From contig CAYILR010000008.1 in assembly GCA_964364175.1 (NCBI GenBank), positions 1 to 64,000 of the forward strand: DNA of 64,000 nt. The letters run 5' to 3'. The position numbers and the translations under genes were made by a program. The notes beneath the pieces are model-generated. The model saw only the letters and a program-made list of their open reading frames with translations, was not told the DNA's origin and did no database searches. This document shows, one piece after another, positions 16,486 to 25,379 of this stretch. The stretch's first letter is position 1. Each line of letters opens with the position of its first letter. Source of the DNA: CAYILR01 sp964364175. GTDB lineage: Bacteria; Bdellovibrionota; UBA1018.

Positions 16486-16902
16486 TCAAGAGGTGGTACG
16501 GTCATGGTACTTCAGGATCTCTTGAGCTATCATATCAAGTCGACGGGCGACTTCCATGATCGTGCCCTCGACTCGTCCTACGCTCTCCCGCAAAGCGTTC
16601 ACTGATTCAATGCTGGCCTTCTCGCGCTTCACGTCCTCGACGCGATTCCGAAGCTCCTCATAACGAGTCTTCAGAGCCGTCTGTTCACGCTCAAGCTCGT
16701 TGAGTTTTTCTGTGAGGCGGAGCTTCTCAGCCCTCAGTTCGATGATAGCGTCTCTGGCCTCTTTTGCTAGCTCCCCATGGCGGCGCTCCAAATCAACCCT
16801 GGCCTGCTTCTCTCGTCCGACAGAGATGAAGGCACCCGCGATGGATAGAAGGCCGGTAGCTATACCGAGGATAGCAAGTGTGCTGTCCATCATTTCCCTC
16901 AT
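16486..16902 (-). CDS. N-terminally anchored coiled-coil protein
   Basis: 138 residues. The N-terminal hydrophobic segment (STLAILGIATGLLSIAGAFI, about 7-26) is followed by a long charged coiled coil (about 30-115; LERRHGELAKEARDAIIELR). The start ATG overlaps the previous stop. The layout resembles inner-membrane spanin or holin-like accessory proteins, but no lysis gene was recognised beside it. Confidence 0.6.
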   Translation of the reverse strand: MREMMDSTLAILGIATGLLSIAGAFISVGREKQARVDLERRHGELAKEARDAIIELRAEKLRLTEKLNELEREQTALKTRYEELRNRVEDVKREKASIESVNALRESVGRVEGTIMEVARRLDMIAQEILKYHDRTTS

Positions 16903-17129
16903 TTCCCTCGTGTGGTGACCATCATCAACGTGATGCGCTTCTCCAAAAGGTCGGTACGCTGTGAGACAGCGGCATACGCCTTCTGCGCTCCAGACAACGC
17001 TGAGGTCACGCCTTCCAGCATCTCTCGCAGGCCAGAAAGCTCCTCTCGAAGAAGATGGACCTCCTGTTGGAGGGAGCGCATCTTCTCGATGTTCTGGTCT
17101 AGTACCGGTTCTTCTGGCTGCGTGGTCAT
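16899..17129 (-). CDS. Small coiled-coil protein
   Basis: 76 residues from ATG 17129; a longer reading would overlap the upstream gene. Heptad repeats are obvious (MRSLQQEVHLLREELSGLRE). The C-terminus is basic. It overlaps the anchored coiled-coil gene by 4 bp, suggesting the two proteins are made together and may interact. Confidence 0.6.
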   Translation of the reverse strand: MTTQPEEPVLDQNIEKMRSLQQEVHLLREELSGLREMLEGVTSALSGAQKAYAAVSQRTDLLEKRITLMMVTTRGK

Positions 17130-17181
17130 CGTCGAGGTCCTGAAGGCCCGGCCATCCGAGCGGTTGAAACCAGGTGTACTA

Positions 17182-17658
17182 TTAGGCTGCGGACTCAACA
17201 TCGATCACGTCTTCAGTTACCAGCGCCTCGGTGAGTGCCATCATGATGGCCTCGATCACACGAAGGTTGACGCGGCGAAGACGGAGTGCCTCACCGACAG
17301 CGGTCACCACCTCGGGTGCTGTGATGTGCCCACGCTGGATCATCTTGTTGAGGAGCCGGAGGTTCGGCTTGTTACCCCCCATACCCAGCATCGCCAAGAT
17401 CTTGGTCCGGTTGGCGGCGCCTTCCACACTTGAGGAAAGTTTCTTCAGGCGCGCTGAAGCTCTCTTCACCCGCTCTTGGGCCTCTTTCTTCGCGCGCGGA
17501 GGTTTCGCACTGCGAAGGTCCGCTTTTGCATTGTTCAGTGCCTGGTGTGCTGCCTTCTTGGACCGCATAGCCACGCCGCGGGCACCAGTCTTTGAAAGGG
17601 TCTTGGCTGTCAGAAGCTTGTTGACATCGGCCAGAGCGGAATGGATGCGGTTGTTCAT
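17182..17658 (-). CDS. Basic helical protein, possibly internal head
   Basis: 158 residues, very Lys/Arg/Ala-rich in the first 85 residues (SKKAAHQALNNAKADLRSAK), then a helical C-terminal domain. No known family. Strong positive charge with an amphipathic N-terminus suggests DNA contact or a packaged internal protein. Part of the 17.2-21.0 kb minus cluster. Confidence 0.6.
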   Translation of the reverse strand: MNNRIHSALADVNKLLTAKTLSKTGARGVAMRSKKAAHQALNNAKADLRSAKPPRAKKEAQERVKRASARLKKLSSSVEGAANRTKILAMLGMGGNKPNLRLLNKMIQRGHITAPEVVTAVGEALRLRRVNLRVIEAIMMALTEALVTEDVIDVESAA

Positions 17659-17669
17659 CGGATGACCTC

Positions 17670-18665
17670 TCAGGAAAGAATGTCGTTCGAGACAGCGTCT
17701 CTCACGATCAGTGGTGTTGGGTTGTCAGGTGGGCCGTCATACCACCCAGGAAGCGACGCAGCCCAGTCCTCGACCTTGTCAGCGTCATTGCGCAAGAAGG
17801 TGACCTTCTTCTCTTTGCCACGGATGATGGGGAGCACCTGAGCCGGGAGAGAGGACGCGATACGCGCCGCGTCCCACCAGCCTTGCTGCTGGTTCGCAGG
17901 ATCCACTTCGAGAATGGACAAGTGCGAAACTACGGACCCGAGCACGTCACTCGTAGGGACGCAGCCGCACCACTTGGCCTCGACGTTGTTAAGAGTGATG
18001 GTGCAGTTGATGGTCCCAGTCTTCACGTCTGTCGGCTCCCAGGCGATGTGGTCCGCCTTCAGAGCCGTGGCTGTGCGGTCGAGGGCACCTGGCACCGCGC
18101 GCGCGGCTTCCACCAGAGGCTCAAACGCCGACTGATCCAAGCTGCCAGTGACGGGACCAGGCGTCTCGTAGCGGTAGAGGACCAAGTCCTCATCCACGTT
18201 CACGTCGCCCCAGTTCTTCGGGGCCAAGGCGTTGACGAACGGCTGAAGCAGGTCTGTCTGGTTGAGGCCAGTCTCAGTCATCACCTTCAGGAGCTTCTCG
18301 AAGGTCTGGGTCGCAAGCGTCGGGTCGAGGCTCGTGGCACCGGAGCCCTTCGGCCCCTCCTGGAACATCTGCTTGTTCATTGCAAAGCGCAGCAGATCGG
18401 CGAGCTTGGACCGGGCCTTGGAGAGGAAGGACTCGGGGTTCTGCTCCTCGTTTTGTTTGAGGGAGGATGCACTGCTTTTGAGGTAATCCGAGAGAGCAGC
18501 TTCGACGGGATCAACGACAGGGGCGGACGGGGCTTCGGGAGACGGGACAGACGGGGCCGTTACAGGCCCAGCAGGAGCCTGTGCAATGGCTTGCTCGACA
18601 GCCCGGAGCGCGCGAACGGCCGAGCGGAGCGCCTTGATGACCTCTGCTCGGGTCCGTTCATCCAT
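17670..18665 (-). CDS. Unknown protein, N-terminal helix shared with 35976-36314
   Basis: 331 residues. The first 20 residues (MDERTRAEVIKALRSAVRAL) closely resemble the start of the protein at 35976-36314 (MDQKTRAQITKSLRLAAAKL). A Pro/Ala linker follows to about residue 55, then a globular domain with no recognised motif. The shared N-terminus on otherwise unrelated proteins suggests a targeting peptide. Candidate head-internal or structural protein. Confidence 0.65.
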   Translation of the reverse strand: MDERTRAEVIKALRSAVRALRAVEQAIAQAPAGPVTAPSVPSPEAPSAPVVDPVEAALSDYLKSSASSLKQNEEQNPESFLSKARSKLADLLRFAMNKQMFQEGPKGSGATSLDPTLATQTFEKLLKVMTETGLNQTDLLQPFVNALAPKNWGDVNVDEDLVLYRYETPGPVTGSLDQSAFEPLVEAARAVPGALDRTATALKADHIAWEPTDVKTGTINCTITLNNVEAKWCGCVPTSDVLGSVVSHLSILEVDPANQQQGWWDAARIASSLPAQVLPIIRGKEKKVTFLRNDADKVEDWAASLPGWYDGPPDNPTPLIVRDAVSNDILS

Positions 18666-18687
18666 CTACCTGGCTCCTTGCACGGCT

Positions 18688-19434
18688 TCACGCCAACTTC
18701 ACGGCGTTCTGTACCGCGTTTGACGCAGCAGCCAGACGAGCCTTTTCCCGCTTCAGCTTCTCATCCATAACCTTGACCTCGGCGGACAGAGCCTCGAACT
18801 GGTCCTCCATCTCCACCGCGGCAAGGGCCAACGTCTCCAATGTGTCTAAGGTCGCCATGAGTGGAGGGACCATTGTGTCCGCGCTCACGCGCAGAGAGTC
18901 GATGAGCTTCTGGGCTTCAACAGATTCTGAGGATCCCGCAGGCGCAGCCTTGAGGCGGGCCGAGGCTGTGTCCATTCGGCCGATGAAGTCCGACAGGGAC
19001 ATAACGGTTTTCACGGCTTCGCCGACTTCGGGGAAGCCTGAGGTATCGTGTGCCTCCGCCAACATCGTGGCCCGCTTCACAAGGTCCGTAATCGATGCCT
19101 TGCGCTTCCGGTCGCCTTTCGAGTCCCCGATGTCTTTGGCCGCATTGATGCTCGACGACATCACCGGTGTCGGAGGGAAATCCTGGCCGATCAGCATCTT
19201 CCCGTCGAACGTGACCTTGCCCTTCTTGTGAAGGGCACTGGCGGCATTCATGAGCTTGGCAAAGTGGACGCCACGAAATTCTGGCTTCTTCGCCAGATTG
19301 GTCAGCAGGTCACCCTTGCCGGACGCCACCACAGCATCCAAGAGATCCTGCTGAAGCGGCGTCAGCTTCACAGTCGCTTGAATGGTGATACGGGCAGCTT
19401 CAACAGCACGAAGTATGGAAGCATAGCGACTCAT
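18688..19434 (-). CDS. Unknown helical protein
   Basis: 248 residues. Starts with a basic amphipathic helix (SRYASILRAVEAARITIQ). A short winged-helix-like stretch (LTPLQQDLLDAVVASG...LHKKGKVTFDGKML, about 24-83) follows, then long helices ending in a coiled coil. The start overlaps the upstream stop by one base. Role unknown; probably structural. Confidence 0.6.
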   Translation of the reverse strand: MSRYASILRAVEAARITIQATVKLTPLQQDLLDAVVASGKGDLLTNLAKKPEFRGVHFAKLMNAASALHKKGKVTFDGKMLIGQDFPPTPVMSSSINAAKDIGDSKGDRKRKASITDLVKRATMLAEAHDTSGFPEVGEAVKTVMSLSDFIGRMDTASARLKAAPAGSSESVEAQKLIDSLRVSADTMVPPLMATLDTLETLALAAVEMEDQFEALSAEVKVMDEKLKREKARLAAASNAVQNAVKLA

Positions 19435-19997
19435 CAGCCATACCTCCGTGCCAGTGTCACTTGCACGAAGTGACCTGCCTCCCCCTGATAGCGCGCGAGC
19501 AGGGTCCGGGCATGATCGTGCATGAAGTCTTTGATGTTGGCAGCCTTGAGTGAGAACGGCTCGACAGCTGCCATCACGTAGCCTTTGAGGCGTTTGGAGG
19601 GCACCCGAGTCTCGATTTCAACGGTCGAGGCAATGTTGCTTTTGGTGTCACCAAACGCTTGCACCAACACCTGCCAACCCGTCTTGTCTTGAGCAACCGA
19701 CCAGACGCGCAGATGGCCTTTGCCAAGCATGGTCGCGAACACACGCACGTCGTCTGGGCACGCGCAAGCGCCGAAGTACCACGACAAGTTGTGCGGTGAC
19801 GGGAACGGATTGGGGATGCTGTCGATACGCAGCTTTGGTTGGGCCTTCTCGATGGCTGAGAAGGTCGCACGTACCAAGCGATCAGTAATCTGGTTCTCCG
19901 GCAGCTTGCCAGAGGCCAGAGCCTTGTCAAAAGCACCGAGTGACAAGGCCAAGGACTTGCTGTGGACCGGCCCAGCACCACGCACCAGACCAACCAC
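19434..19997 (-). CDS. Unknown protein
   Basis: 187 residues from a GTG at 19997. The same frame stays open for at least 15 codons further upstream, so the true start may lie closer to the end of the upstream gene. Mixed alpha/beta sequence with ACACPDD in the middle. No recognised domain. Confidence 0.55.
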   Translation of the reverse strand: MVGLVRGAGPVHSKSLALSLGAFDKALASGKLPENQITDRLVRATFSAIEKAQPKLRIDSIPNPFPSPHNLSWYFGACACPDDVRVFATMLGKGHLRVWSVAQDKTGWQVLVQAFGDTKSNIASTVEIETRVPSKRLKGYVMAAVEPFSLKAANIKDFMHDHARTLLARYQGEAGHFVQVTLARRYG

Positions 19998-20044
19998 CCC
20001 CGAGAGGAGGGCCGTATCCAGTGCCGTCGCATCCCGTGCCGAGA

Positions 20045-21013
20045 TCAGCGCTTGGCGAGAGCCTTGCCGCTCACGCGGTCGCGGAGACTCGGAGACGGCT
20101 TCCCGAGGTCCGCTGACGCGAAAGGGCGAGCAGACCCCTTGACCGCCGCATCCACCGAGATCGGCTGGATAGGATCGCCACCCGGAGGCGGTCGGTCATC
20201 CTTGACAGGCAGGTTGGAGGTCGGCGAGATGATTTCAACCATCTCCGGATTGCCCGGCCAGTTGAGGGAGAAGTAGCGACGCATGGCGTCGTCCTGCTCC
20301 TTCTGGGCTCCGGCCGACTTCTCGACGATCGTGGTGATCTGACCTGGATCGATGGTGAAGGTATCGCTGGAGTTCAGCTTCTTCACCTTCACACCGGCCG
20401 AGCCGGCCGATTGGATCTTACCGCGGTGGATATTGTTGCTGTGGTAGAAGTCGACGATGTCGCCGACGTCGGCCGTTGCGAAGCCACCGCCCGCCGAAGG
20501 GATGGTGTCGACCGCGGCCAGGGTGATGTGCTTGCGACCAGAGACGCCACCACGCAGGGCTTGGCGACGAACCTCCAACATCTTCTCGACGGTCACACCT
20601 TCCTTGCGGACGATGTAGCCTGGACCCTGTTCAGCCTTCACGACCTCCCAGAGCATGTTGTCCTTGTCGAGGTACTGGTCGATACCAGCCTTCACCATCT
20701 GCGTGGCGGCAGAGAGCGGCTGACGCAGCGTCTTCTGTTCCACCACGAAGGTAACGAAGTTGCGCTCAGGGTAGGCAGCAATCGTTTCCGTGCGAGCCTG
20801 GACCTGGAGGCTGAAGTCGCCCATCCGTGACGTGAGCCAGTTTTGGACGTCCCACACCGAAGGCGGGCCGTACAGACCGGAGTAGGTAGCGAGGACACGC
20901 GCTGCGCGCCCGTCCTCCAGAAGCTTCACATCATGAAGCTCAAGGTCCTGTCGACCCTTGATACCGCGCTCCGTGAGGCGGCTGTTCATGCGTTGAAGAA
21001 AAGTGTCCTTCAT
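20045..21013 (-). CDS. Unknown, probably structural protein
   Basis: 322 residues. N-terminal alpha/beta region, then a beta-rich, SH3-like stretch (about 170-235) containing VGDIVDFYHSNNIHRGKIQS. The disordered Pro-rich tail ends in basic residues (SGKALAKR). No family recognised. Confidence 0.6.
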   Translation of the reverse strand: MKDTFLQRMNSRLTERGIKGRQDLELHDVKLLEDGRAARVLATYSGLYGPPSVWDVQNWLTSRMGDFSLQVQARTETIAAYPERNFVTFVVEQKTLRQPLSAATQMVKAGIDQYLDKDNMLWEVVKAEQGPGYIVRKEGVTVEKMLEVRRQALRGGVSGRKHITLAAVDTIPSAGGGFATADVGDIVDFYHSNNIHRGKIQSAGSAGVKVKKLNSSDTFTIDPGQITTIVEKSAGAQKEQDDAMRRYFSLNWPGNPEMVEIISPTSNLPVKDDRPPPGGDPIQPISVDAAVKGSARPFASADLGKPSPSLRDRVSGKALAKR

Positions 21014-21029
21014 TTCGCAGTCCTTTGGC

Positions 21030-21581
21030 TCAATCTGGTCCGAAAAGCGGACCCTGTGAGGTTCTCAGGAAGGTTGGCTTTCCGGTCACGGCTTTTGACG
21101 GAAATAATGGAAGGCGGGGGAGCAACACCGACCCAAGATAGAGCGCAATGCCCGCGGCGTCGGCCTCATGCGGCGTCGGAGTACGAAAGAAGCTGTGCGA
21201 GCCGCCAGTCTCCTTACTGCGGACATTGTTGTGAAACCACATCTTCCACTCCGTGTTCCGCACCAAAAACACACCCGGCCCCAGCATGGCGGGGATGTGG
21301 AGGTTGATGTCCTCAGAACCTTGACCCTGTGATCCAGGTCGGTAGTTGAAGCGCTCGATAGCCCACGCCGTCGGACGCAGGTCTTTGAGGACGAACCACT
21401 CGAAGAAGGATCGCCAGAAGCTCAACGAGCGACCGAACTCTCCTATGGGGCCTAGGTCAGGCAGCAGCAATAGACCATGACGATACAGGGAGAATCCGGA
21501 ATCGACAGACCCACGCAACACCGCCCACGCAACGTAGTTGCGCCCGGGGTCCACGCCAAGTATCTTCACCAGTCTTCTCAC
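21030..21581 (-). CDS. RuvC-like Holliday-junction resolvase
   Basis: 183 residues from a GTG at 21581; another GTG lies 12 nt further in. RNase H-fold RuvC signature: first Asp in KILGVDPGRNYVAWA, Glu in WAIERFNYR, and the C-terminal acidic motif in TPHEADAAGIAL. These give the usual acidic active-site set. It would resolve branched DNA before packaging or during recombination. It heads the minus cluster and is divergent from the regulator gene at 21630. Confidence 0.8.
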   Translation of the reverse strand: MRRLVKILGVDPGRNYVAWAVLRGSVDSGFSLYRHGLLLLPDLGPIGEFGRSLSFWRSFFEWFVLKDLRPTAWAIERFNYRPGSQGQGSEDINLHIPAMLGPGVFLVRNTEWKMWFHNNVRSKETGGSHSFFRTPTPHEADAAGIALYLGSVLLPRLPLFPSKAVTGKPTFLRTSQGPLFGPD

Positions 21582-21629
21582 TCAGATCACAGTCGAGCTA
21601 GGCATTCAAAGGCGTTGAAGAAAGTGGAC

Positions 21630-22403
21630 ATGAAAGCGAAAAAAGGGTCCACTGCTGCCAACTCCACCTGGCTTCAGATCATCGAGTCTGAGCCACCTCG
21701 GTTCTGGTGTCCAGTCATTGATGCACGGCTTACCTCTCCATGTTCGCTTCGCGGCTGCCCTCTGTGGACGTCCAACGTAAAAGCCTATCACTGTGCTGGC
21801 GCGTTCTCCGGGCTGAAGGCTTCCAACTCTGAGGAGCGACTTCAGGCCACGTCAGCGAGCCAGAGAGAGAAGCGCGGTACGTTGAGAAGCGCCGCCGAAG
21901 GCAAGCTCAGCTTCTATGATTTAGCTCACCTCTTTGGCCTATCACGCCAACGTATTGAAGGGTTCGTGGCCTACGGCCGCCAGGTGATGGAGACGTTGGC
22001 CCCGCTGTTTGCCGAGATCGACCTGACCAACGACGTGAACCGCGTGCCGACACGGCGCCTCGGAAGCCCAACCCTATTCACGCACACGGCACCCGTGGCT
22101 CACGTAGACCCACAGACCGATGAAGTCACTCGTGTCTGCATCGCTTGTGAATCAGTTATCGAGCCGGACGACAACGAGCTTGTGCTGGCGATCTTGGACA
22201 AGGCCGAGGTCGCGTGGTGCTCGCGCGAGTGCGCCAAGGAGTTCCCGATCGATGCCTACCTGGTCTCGAATAGGTACAAGAGGCATTGGGTCGGGGTTGC
22301 GTTGGCGGGCAAAAATGAGATAGACGAGCGCTCTCGGGTACGTGAGATCAACGGCGAGCGCATGGGCATCTTACGCCACCTAGCCGAGAAGCAGGGCTAC
22401 TGA
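21630..22403 (+). CDS. Zinc-binding protein with sigma-region-4-like HTH
   Basis: 257 residues from ATG 21630; a longer reading would overlap the ruvC-like gene. The N-terminal Cys/His cluster is CPVIDARLTSPCSLRGC...YHC. The middle segment LSFYDLAHLFGLSRQRIEGF matches the helix-turn-helix of sigma factor region 4. A second zinc motif, CIACES...WCSREC, follows. A DNA-binding transcription regulator is the simplest reading. It could complement the sigma-like protein at 42169-43623, in which region 2 is clear but region 4 is not. Confidence 0.65.
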   Translation: MKAKKGSTAANSTWLQIIESEPPRFWCPVIDARLTSPCSLRGCPLWTSNVKAYHCAGAFSGLKASNSEERLQATSASQREKRGTLRSAAEGKLSFYDLAHLFGLSRQRIEGFVAYGRQVMETLAPLFAEIDLTNDVNRVPTRRLGSPTLFTHTAPVAHVDPQTDEVTRVCIACESVIEPDDNELVLAILDKAEVAWCSRECAKEFPIDAYLVSNRYKRHWVGVALAGKNEIDERSRVREINGERMGILRHLAEKQGY

Positions 22404-22406
22404 CCT

Positions 22407-22481
22407 ATGGCTAACAAACCTCTGACGAAAGACCAGTTTCTCAGTAGAGCTACGGCCGCTCATGCCAGGGCACCCGGATAG
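22407..22481 (+). pseudogene. Relic start of an EDxHD-type homing endonuclease
   Basis: A 24-codon reading frame follows the previous gene by 3 bp. It encodes PLTKDQFLSRATAAHA, very close to the beginning of the EDxHD protein at 49396 (RLTKDDFIRRATAVHG), and then hits a stop. It reads as the surviving N-terminus of a deleted homing endonuclease gene. Confidence 0.6.
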
Positions 22482-22588
22482 GAGTTGTCCTTCAAAAACG
22501 CAGACGGATCCTTCGTGGCCTTGAGGTCCACCAAGAATTCGTCGAACTTGAGAAGCCCCGTGAAGTCCACTGCGGTCAGAGTGCGCAC
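22460..22588 (-). CDS. Short coding-like fragment
   Basis: Forty-two codons from a GTG at 22588. The sequence looks protein-like (VDFTGLLKFDEFLVDLKATK, then DPSAFLKDN, ending in ALA). No ribosome-binding site is seen and a stop lies just upstream in frame. It may be the C-terminal remnant of a gene interrupted by the neighbouring endonuclease insertions, or a tiny independent gene. Confidence 0.35.
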   Translation of the reverse strand: MRTLTAVDFTGLLKFDEFLVDLKATKDPSAFLKDNSYPGALA

Positions 22589-23988
22589 TCACACACGAAC
22601 AAGGACTGCTGTCTTGATGTAGAAGCGGAGGGCATCAAGACTGCGGGCCGCCCGGCTTTCCAATCCAACTCCCAGATGAAACACACCCTATACCCAGCCC
22701 ACTGCATCTGGTGAAGTTGTGCCAGTGTATCGGTGTGGATGTCGCGGTTTCGGCGCTTGATAGCTGGGTGCTCGGCTTCAGGGTCGAGTGATCGCGGGTC
22801 CGCGTGCCAAAAGCTCCCCGGGAAGGCGTAGGCCGTGTTGGTGGCCGGGGCATAGCCGTCGACCTTGGTCTTCTTGCCCGACGGCAGCCGGATGAGGTGC
22901 TGACGGACCGGGACGTTGAGGGAATCGAGCCAGAGGGTTTCGGCGTGAGATATCTGGTAGTGCTTATAGCAGTGATAGCAGCCCTGGCCGGCAAGGTGAC
23001 TGGAGGCAGTTATTACTAGGTCTCGGTTGCATTTGTTACAAACTACTACCACAGTATCTGCGGATGATTTGTATGCTACCTTATCGTATGAGAATCTACT
23101 ACCGTGCGTTGTTGTGGCTGCTTTTATGAAGTCTTCCATGGACATGGCGCGCGAACGAGCGGATTTATCTATACCACAATGCGGACATCCACTGCCTCTT
23201 AGATGAGTATTTGGCGTTTGATGAAACACTCTAAGGCATGTCTTACATGAAATCTCAACCTTTAAGGTGCTGCGCACGTATCGCACCGCGGTATAATCAT
23301 ATGCGCTACCGTGGACGGCATCGGCCGAGTCTATAAACGACGCTGTGGTCTGTGCCTTTTCCTGTCCCGCTTCCCGGTAGGCGCATTTCTTACACCCCTG
23401 ACCGTGCAGATGCTGGGCCGCCGTCACTGACACAAGTATACCGCATGTTTTACAACAGAATGTAACGCCCTTTTCCCAGCCCATGTACTTGGTCGCTGAG
23501 TAATCGTATCTTTCACCGTGGAGCACAGTAGCCTCAGCAATAAACTCCGTCGTAGTCCTCTTCTTCTTTTTTAGACCCACTCTGCTAGAAACGGCGCAGG
23601 CATTACAACCAGTTCCACGTAGATGACTGGCTGGGTCCTGCTCAAAGCTACTGCCACAAACCATACAAGCTAGGTGGACTTTTGTATGACAGTTCACATA
23701 CTGAACACGGGAATAGTCGAAACGCTCCCCATGGACTTCCCTAGCCTTTTGAATAAAAGATCCTGCTCGGTCTTTTAAGGTGTTCCCACGACTCGTGGCA
23801 GCACACTTTGGACACCCTGAGCCGCGTAAGTGTACCCATCCTTGCTGTGTAAACAGCCCATGGCTTGGACAGCCAATAACCAACCCGGTCTTGGCTTTTG
23901 CATAGTTAGAAGCTGAGTAGTCATATCTATCGCCGTGTACCTGACGAGCTTTTGTTACGAACCAAGCGGTGTCATATTTACGGGCCAT
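22576..23988 (-). CDS. EDxHD/Vsr-like homing endonuclease with zinc-ribbon repeats, possibly inactive
   Basis: 470 residues. Five repeats combine an HGxRxDYS motif with paired CxxC ribbons (CPKC, CMVC/CNAC, CKTC/CKKC, CKTC/CPHC, CNKC/CYHC). A Vsr-fold nuclease domain follows (AETLWLDSLNVPVRQH, KVDGYAP, FWHADP, RVCFIWELDW). Compared with the sister gene at 49396 (VYEFLGDFWHGNP), this copy reads AYAFPGSFWHADP: the Glu and the Asp of the motif are replaced and Gly-Asn is lost. Catalysis may be impaired. AT-rich in the repeat region. Such enzymes spread by cutting alleles that lack them. Confidence 0.85.
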   Translation of the reverse strand: MARKYDTAWFVTKARQVHGDRYDYSASNYAKAKTGLVIGCPSHGLFTQQGWVHLRGSGCPKCAATSRGNTLKDRAGSFIQKAREVHGERFDYSRVQYVNCHTKVHLACMVCGSSFEQDPASHLRGTGCNACAVSSRVGLKKKKRTTTEFIAEATVLHGERYDYSATKYMGWEKGVTFCCKTCGILVSVTAAQHLHGQGCKKCAYREAGQEKAQTTASFIDSADAVHGSAYDYTAVRYVRSTLKVEISCKTCLRVFHQTPNTHLRGSGCPHCGIDKSARSRAMSMEDFIKAATTTHGSRFSYDKVAYKSSADTVVVVCNKCNRDLVITASSHLAGQGCYHCYKHYQISHAETLWLDSLNVPVRQHLIRLPSGKKTKVDGYAPATNTAYAFPGSFWHADPRSLDPEAEHPAIKRRNRDIHTDTLAQLHQMQWAGYRVCFIWELDWKAGRPAVLMPSASTSRQQSLFVCECAL

Positions 23989-24020
23989 CCGTCATCCTAC
24001 CACGACGACGTGTGTTGTGT

Positions 24021-25331
24021 CTAGGCCAGTCCCAAGAAAAGTATGACGTCTGTCAAGGTGAATCCGACGTTAACTCCAACTCCTGGAAAGGCACCTTGGA
24101 AGATGGTTGGGCTGTCTGAGCCGATGGTTCCACTGTCGACCTTATAGATATAGCGATTGTAGGCGTACCGACCCATGATGCGGTTTCCAACAACCGCGAT
24201 GTGCGTGATCTGGCGGATGAAATTGACCTTGGTGTTCGGCCACGAGCCTTTGCCGTCACCTGTTAGGTCCTCCAGGAGCTTCTGAGCTACTGTATCGAAA
24301 AGTCCGCTTTGATCCATGTCCAATGTGACAGTTTGTCCGCTGAACGAGAACTGCAACTCACCACTCAACAAATGTTGTGAGTGCATGGCCCAGAGTGCCG
24401 CCCCTTCAACCAAGAACCGGGTCGTCGCGGCCGAGAACGGGAACGTAATCAAATCCCAGTTGGTGTACGGCGTCGTTCCGTTCAAGATGCCGATGCCGCG
24501 CTGGAAGTATTCGTACATGTCCGCGTCGACGTAGGCTTGGATAGAGCCTTGGCGCTTTTGTAATTTGTCGATCAAGACCCGCAGCGACGGAGCCAAGCTC
24601 CAGAAAACGGGTGGAGGAACAAACAACTTCTGTACAGTCGTGTCGGTGGGGCTCGTGACAGTCTGCCGGGATGTCCACACGATCTGGTGCTCGCCCAGGG
24701 TCGTGAGTGGCGGTGTGTCGAAGTAGTAAGTAAAGAGGTTCTGTTCCTCGACCTCCACGATGGTGGAGGCCGCGAGCGAACCGGAGAACTCGGCCGCGGC
24801 GGCCGGTGTTGGGTTGGTCAGCGAGGTCGCGGCGAACGCCGTGATGGTGAGAGTATCCGGACGACGAGGAAGCCGTAGAACCAGACGCTCAGATTGACCA
24901 GCATAGACAACGTACGCATGTGCCCGAACCTCCTCTAGCGTGTTTGGGCTACGGAGTTCAATGCAATCAAATGGATTTGTCTGCTGAAGCTGTCTGCCGG
25001 TCTGCGTCACCATGTTCCAGACGATGCGCCACTTGTTCGTCTGGGTGGAGAGAGGTGCTGTGGTTGGTACCGACCATGAGGCGTTCCAACGGCCTGGGTT
25101 AGAGCCTGGAGTTCCTACGCCGGAGGTGATCTGAACACCTGAGGGATCGACGATGGTCCACGCCGGGTACACAGCCGGGTTCGAGGGCACGGCCGGGGTG
25201 GTGTTGGTCGGCGCGTCGTCGAAGAAGTCCACCTCGAAGACGACGCCGATGCCCCGGCTGTGTTGGGCGAGGTTGGGAGCGATCGTCTGGTTCGGCGTTC
25301 CGCCACCGGTCGCGTATGTTGGGTAGGCCAT
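24021..25331 (-). CDS. Probable virion structural protein
   Basis: 436 residues from ATG 25331, preceded by CGAGGAT. The N-terminal half is beta-rich and Thr/Pro-rich like an Ig-type fold (NTTPAVPSNPAVYPAWTIVD). The C-terminal half is helical (about 275-345) then beta, ending VILFLGLA. No catalytic motif. The composition suits a head-tail connector, neck or tail accessory protein. It is divergent from the 25380 gene, with 48 bp between. Confidence 0.55.
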   Translation of the reverse strand: MAYPTYATGGGTPNQTIAPNLAQHSRGIGVVFEVDFFDDAPTNTTPAVPSNPAVYPAWTIVDPSGVQITSGVGTPGSNPGRWNASWSVPTTAPLSTQTNKWRIVWNMVTQTGRQLQQTNPFDCIELRSPNTLEEVRAHAYVVYAGQSERLVLRLPRRPDTLTITAFAATSLTNPTPAAAAEFSGSLAASTIVEVEEQNLFTYYFDTPPLTTLGEHQIVWTSRQTVTSPTDTTVQKLFVPPPVFWSLAPSLRVLIDKLQKRQGSIQAYVDADMYEYFQRGIGILNGTTPYTNWDLITFPFSAATTRFLVEGAALWAMHSQHLLSGELQFSFSGQTVTLDMDQSGLFDTVAQKLLEDLTGDGKGSWPNTKVNFIRQITHIAVVGNRIMGRYAYNRYIYKVDSGTIGSDSPTIFQGAFPGVGVNVGFTLTDVILFLGLA

Positions 25332-25379
25332 GGCGTCGATCCTCGCTCTCTCAGAGTGCCGCAAGAGCACCCTTAGGGG

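Noticed and set aside
17883..18770. 295-codon plus-strand open frame
   Set aside because: Antisense shadow of the 17670-18665 gene, Arg-rich with no motif; the minus gene has proper context and a shared N-terminal helix.
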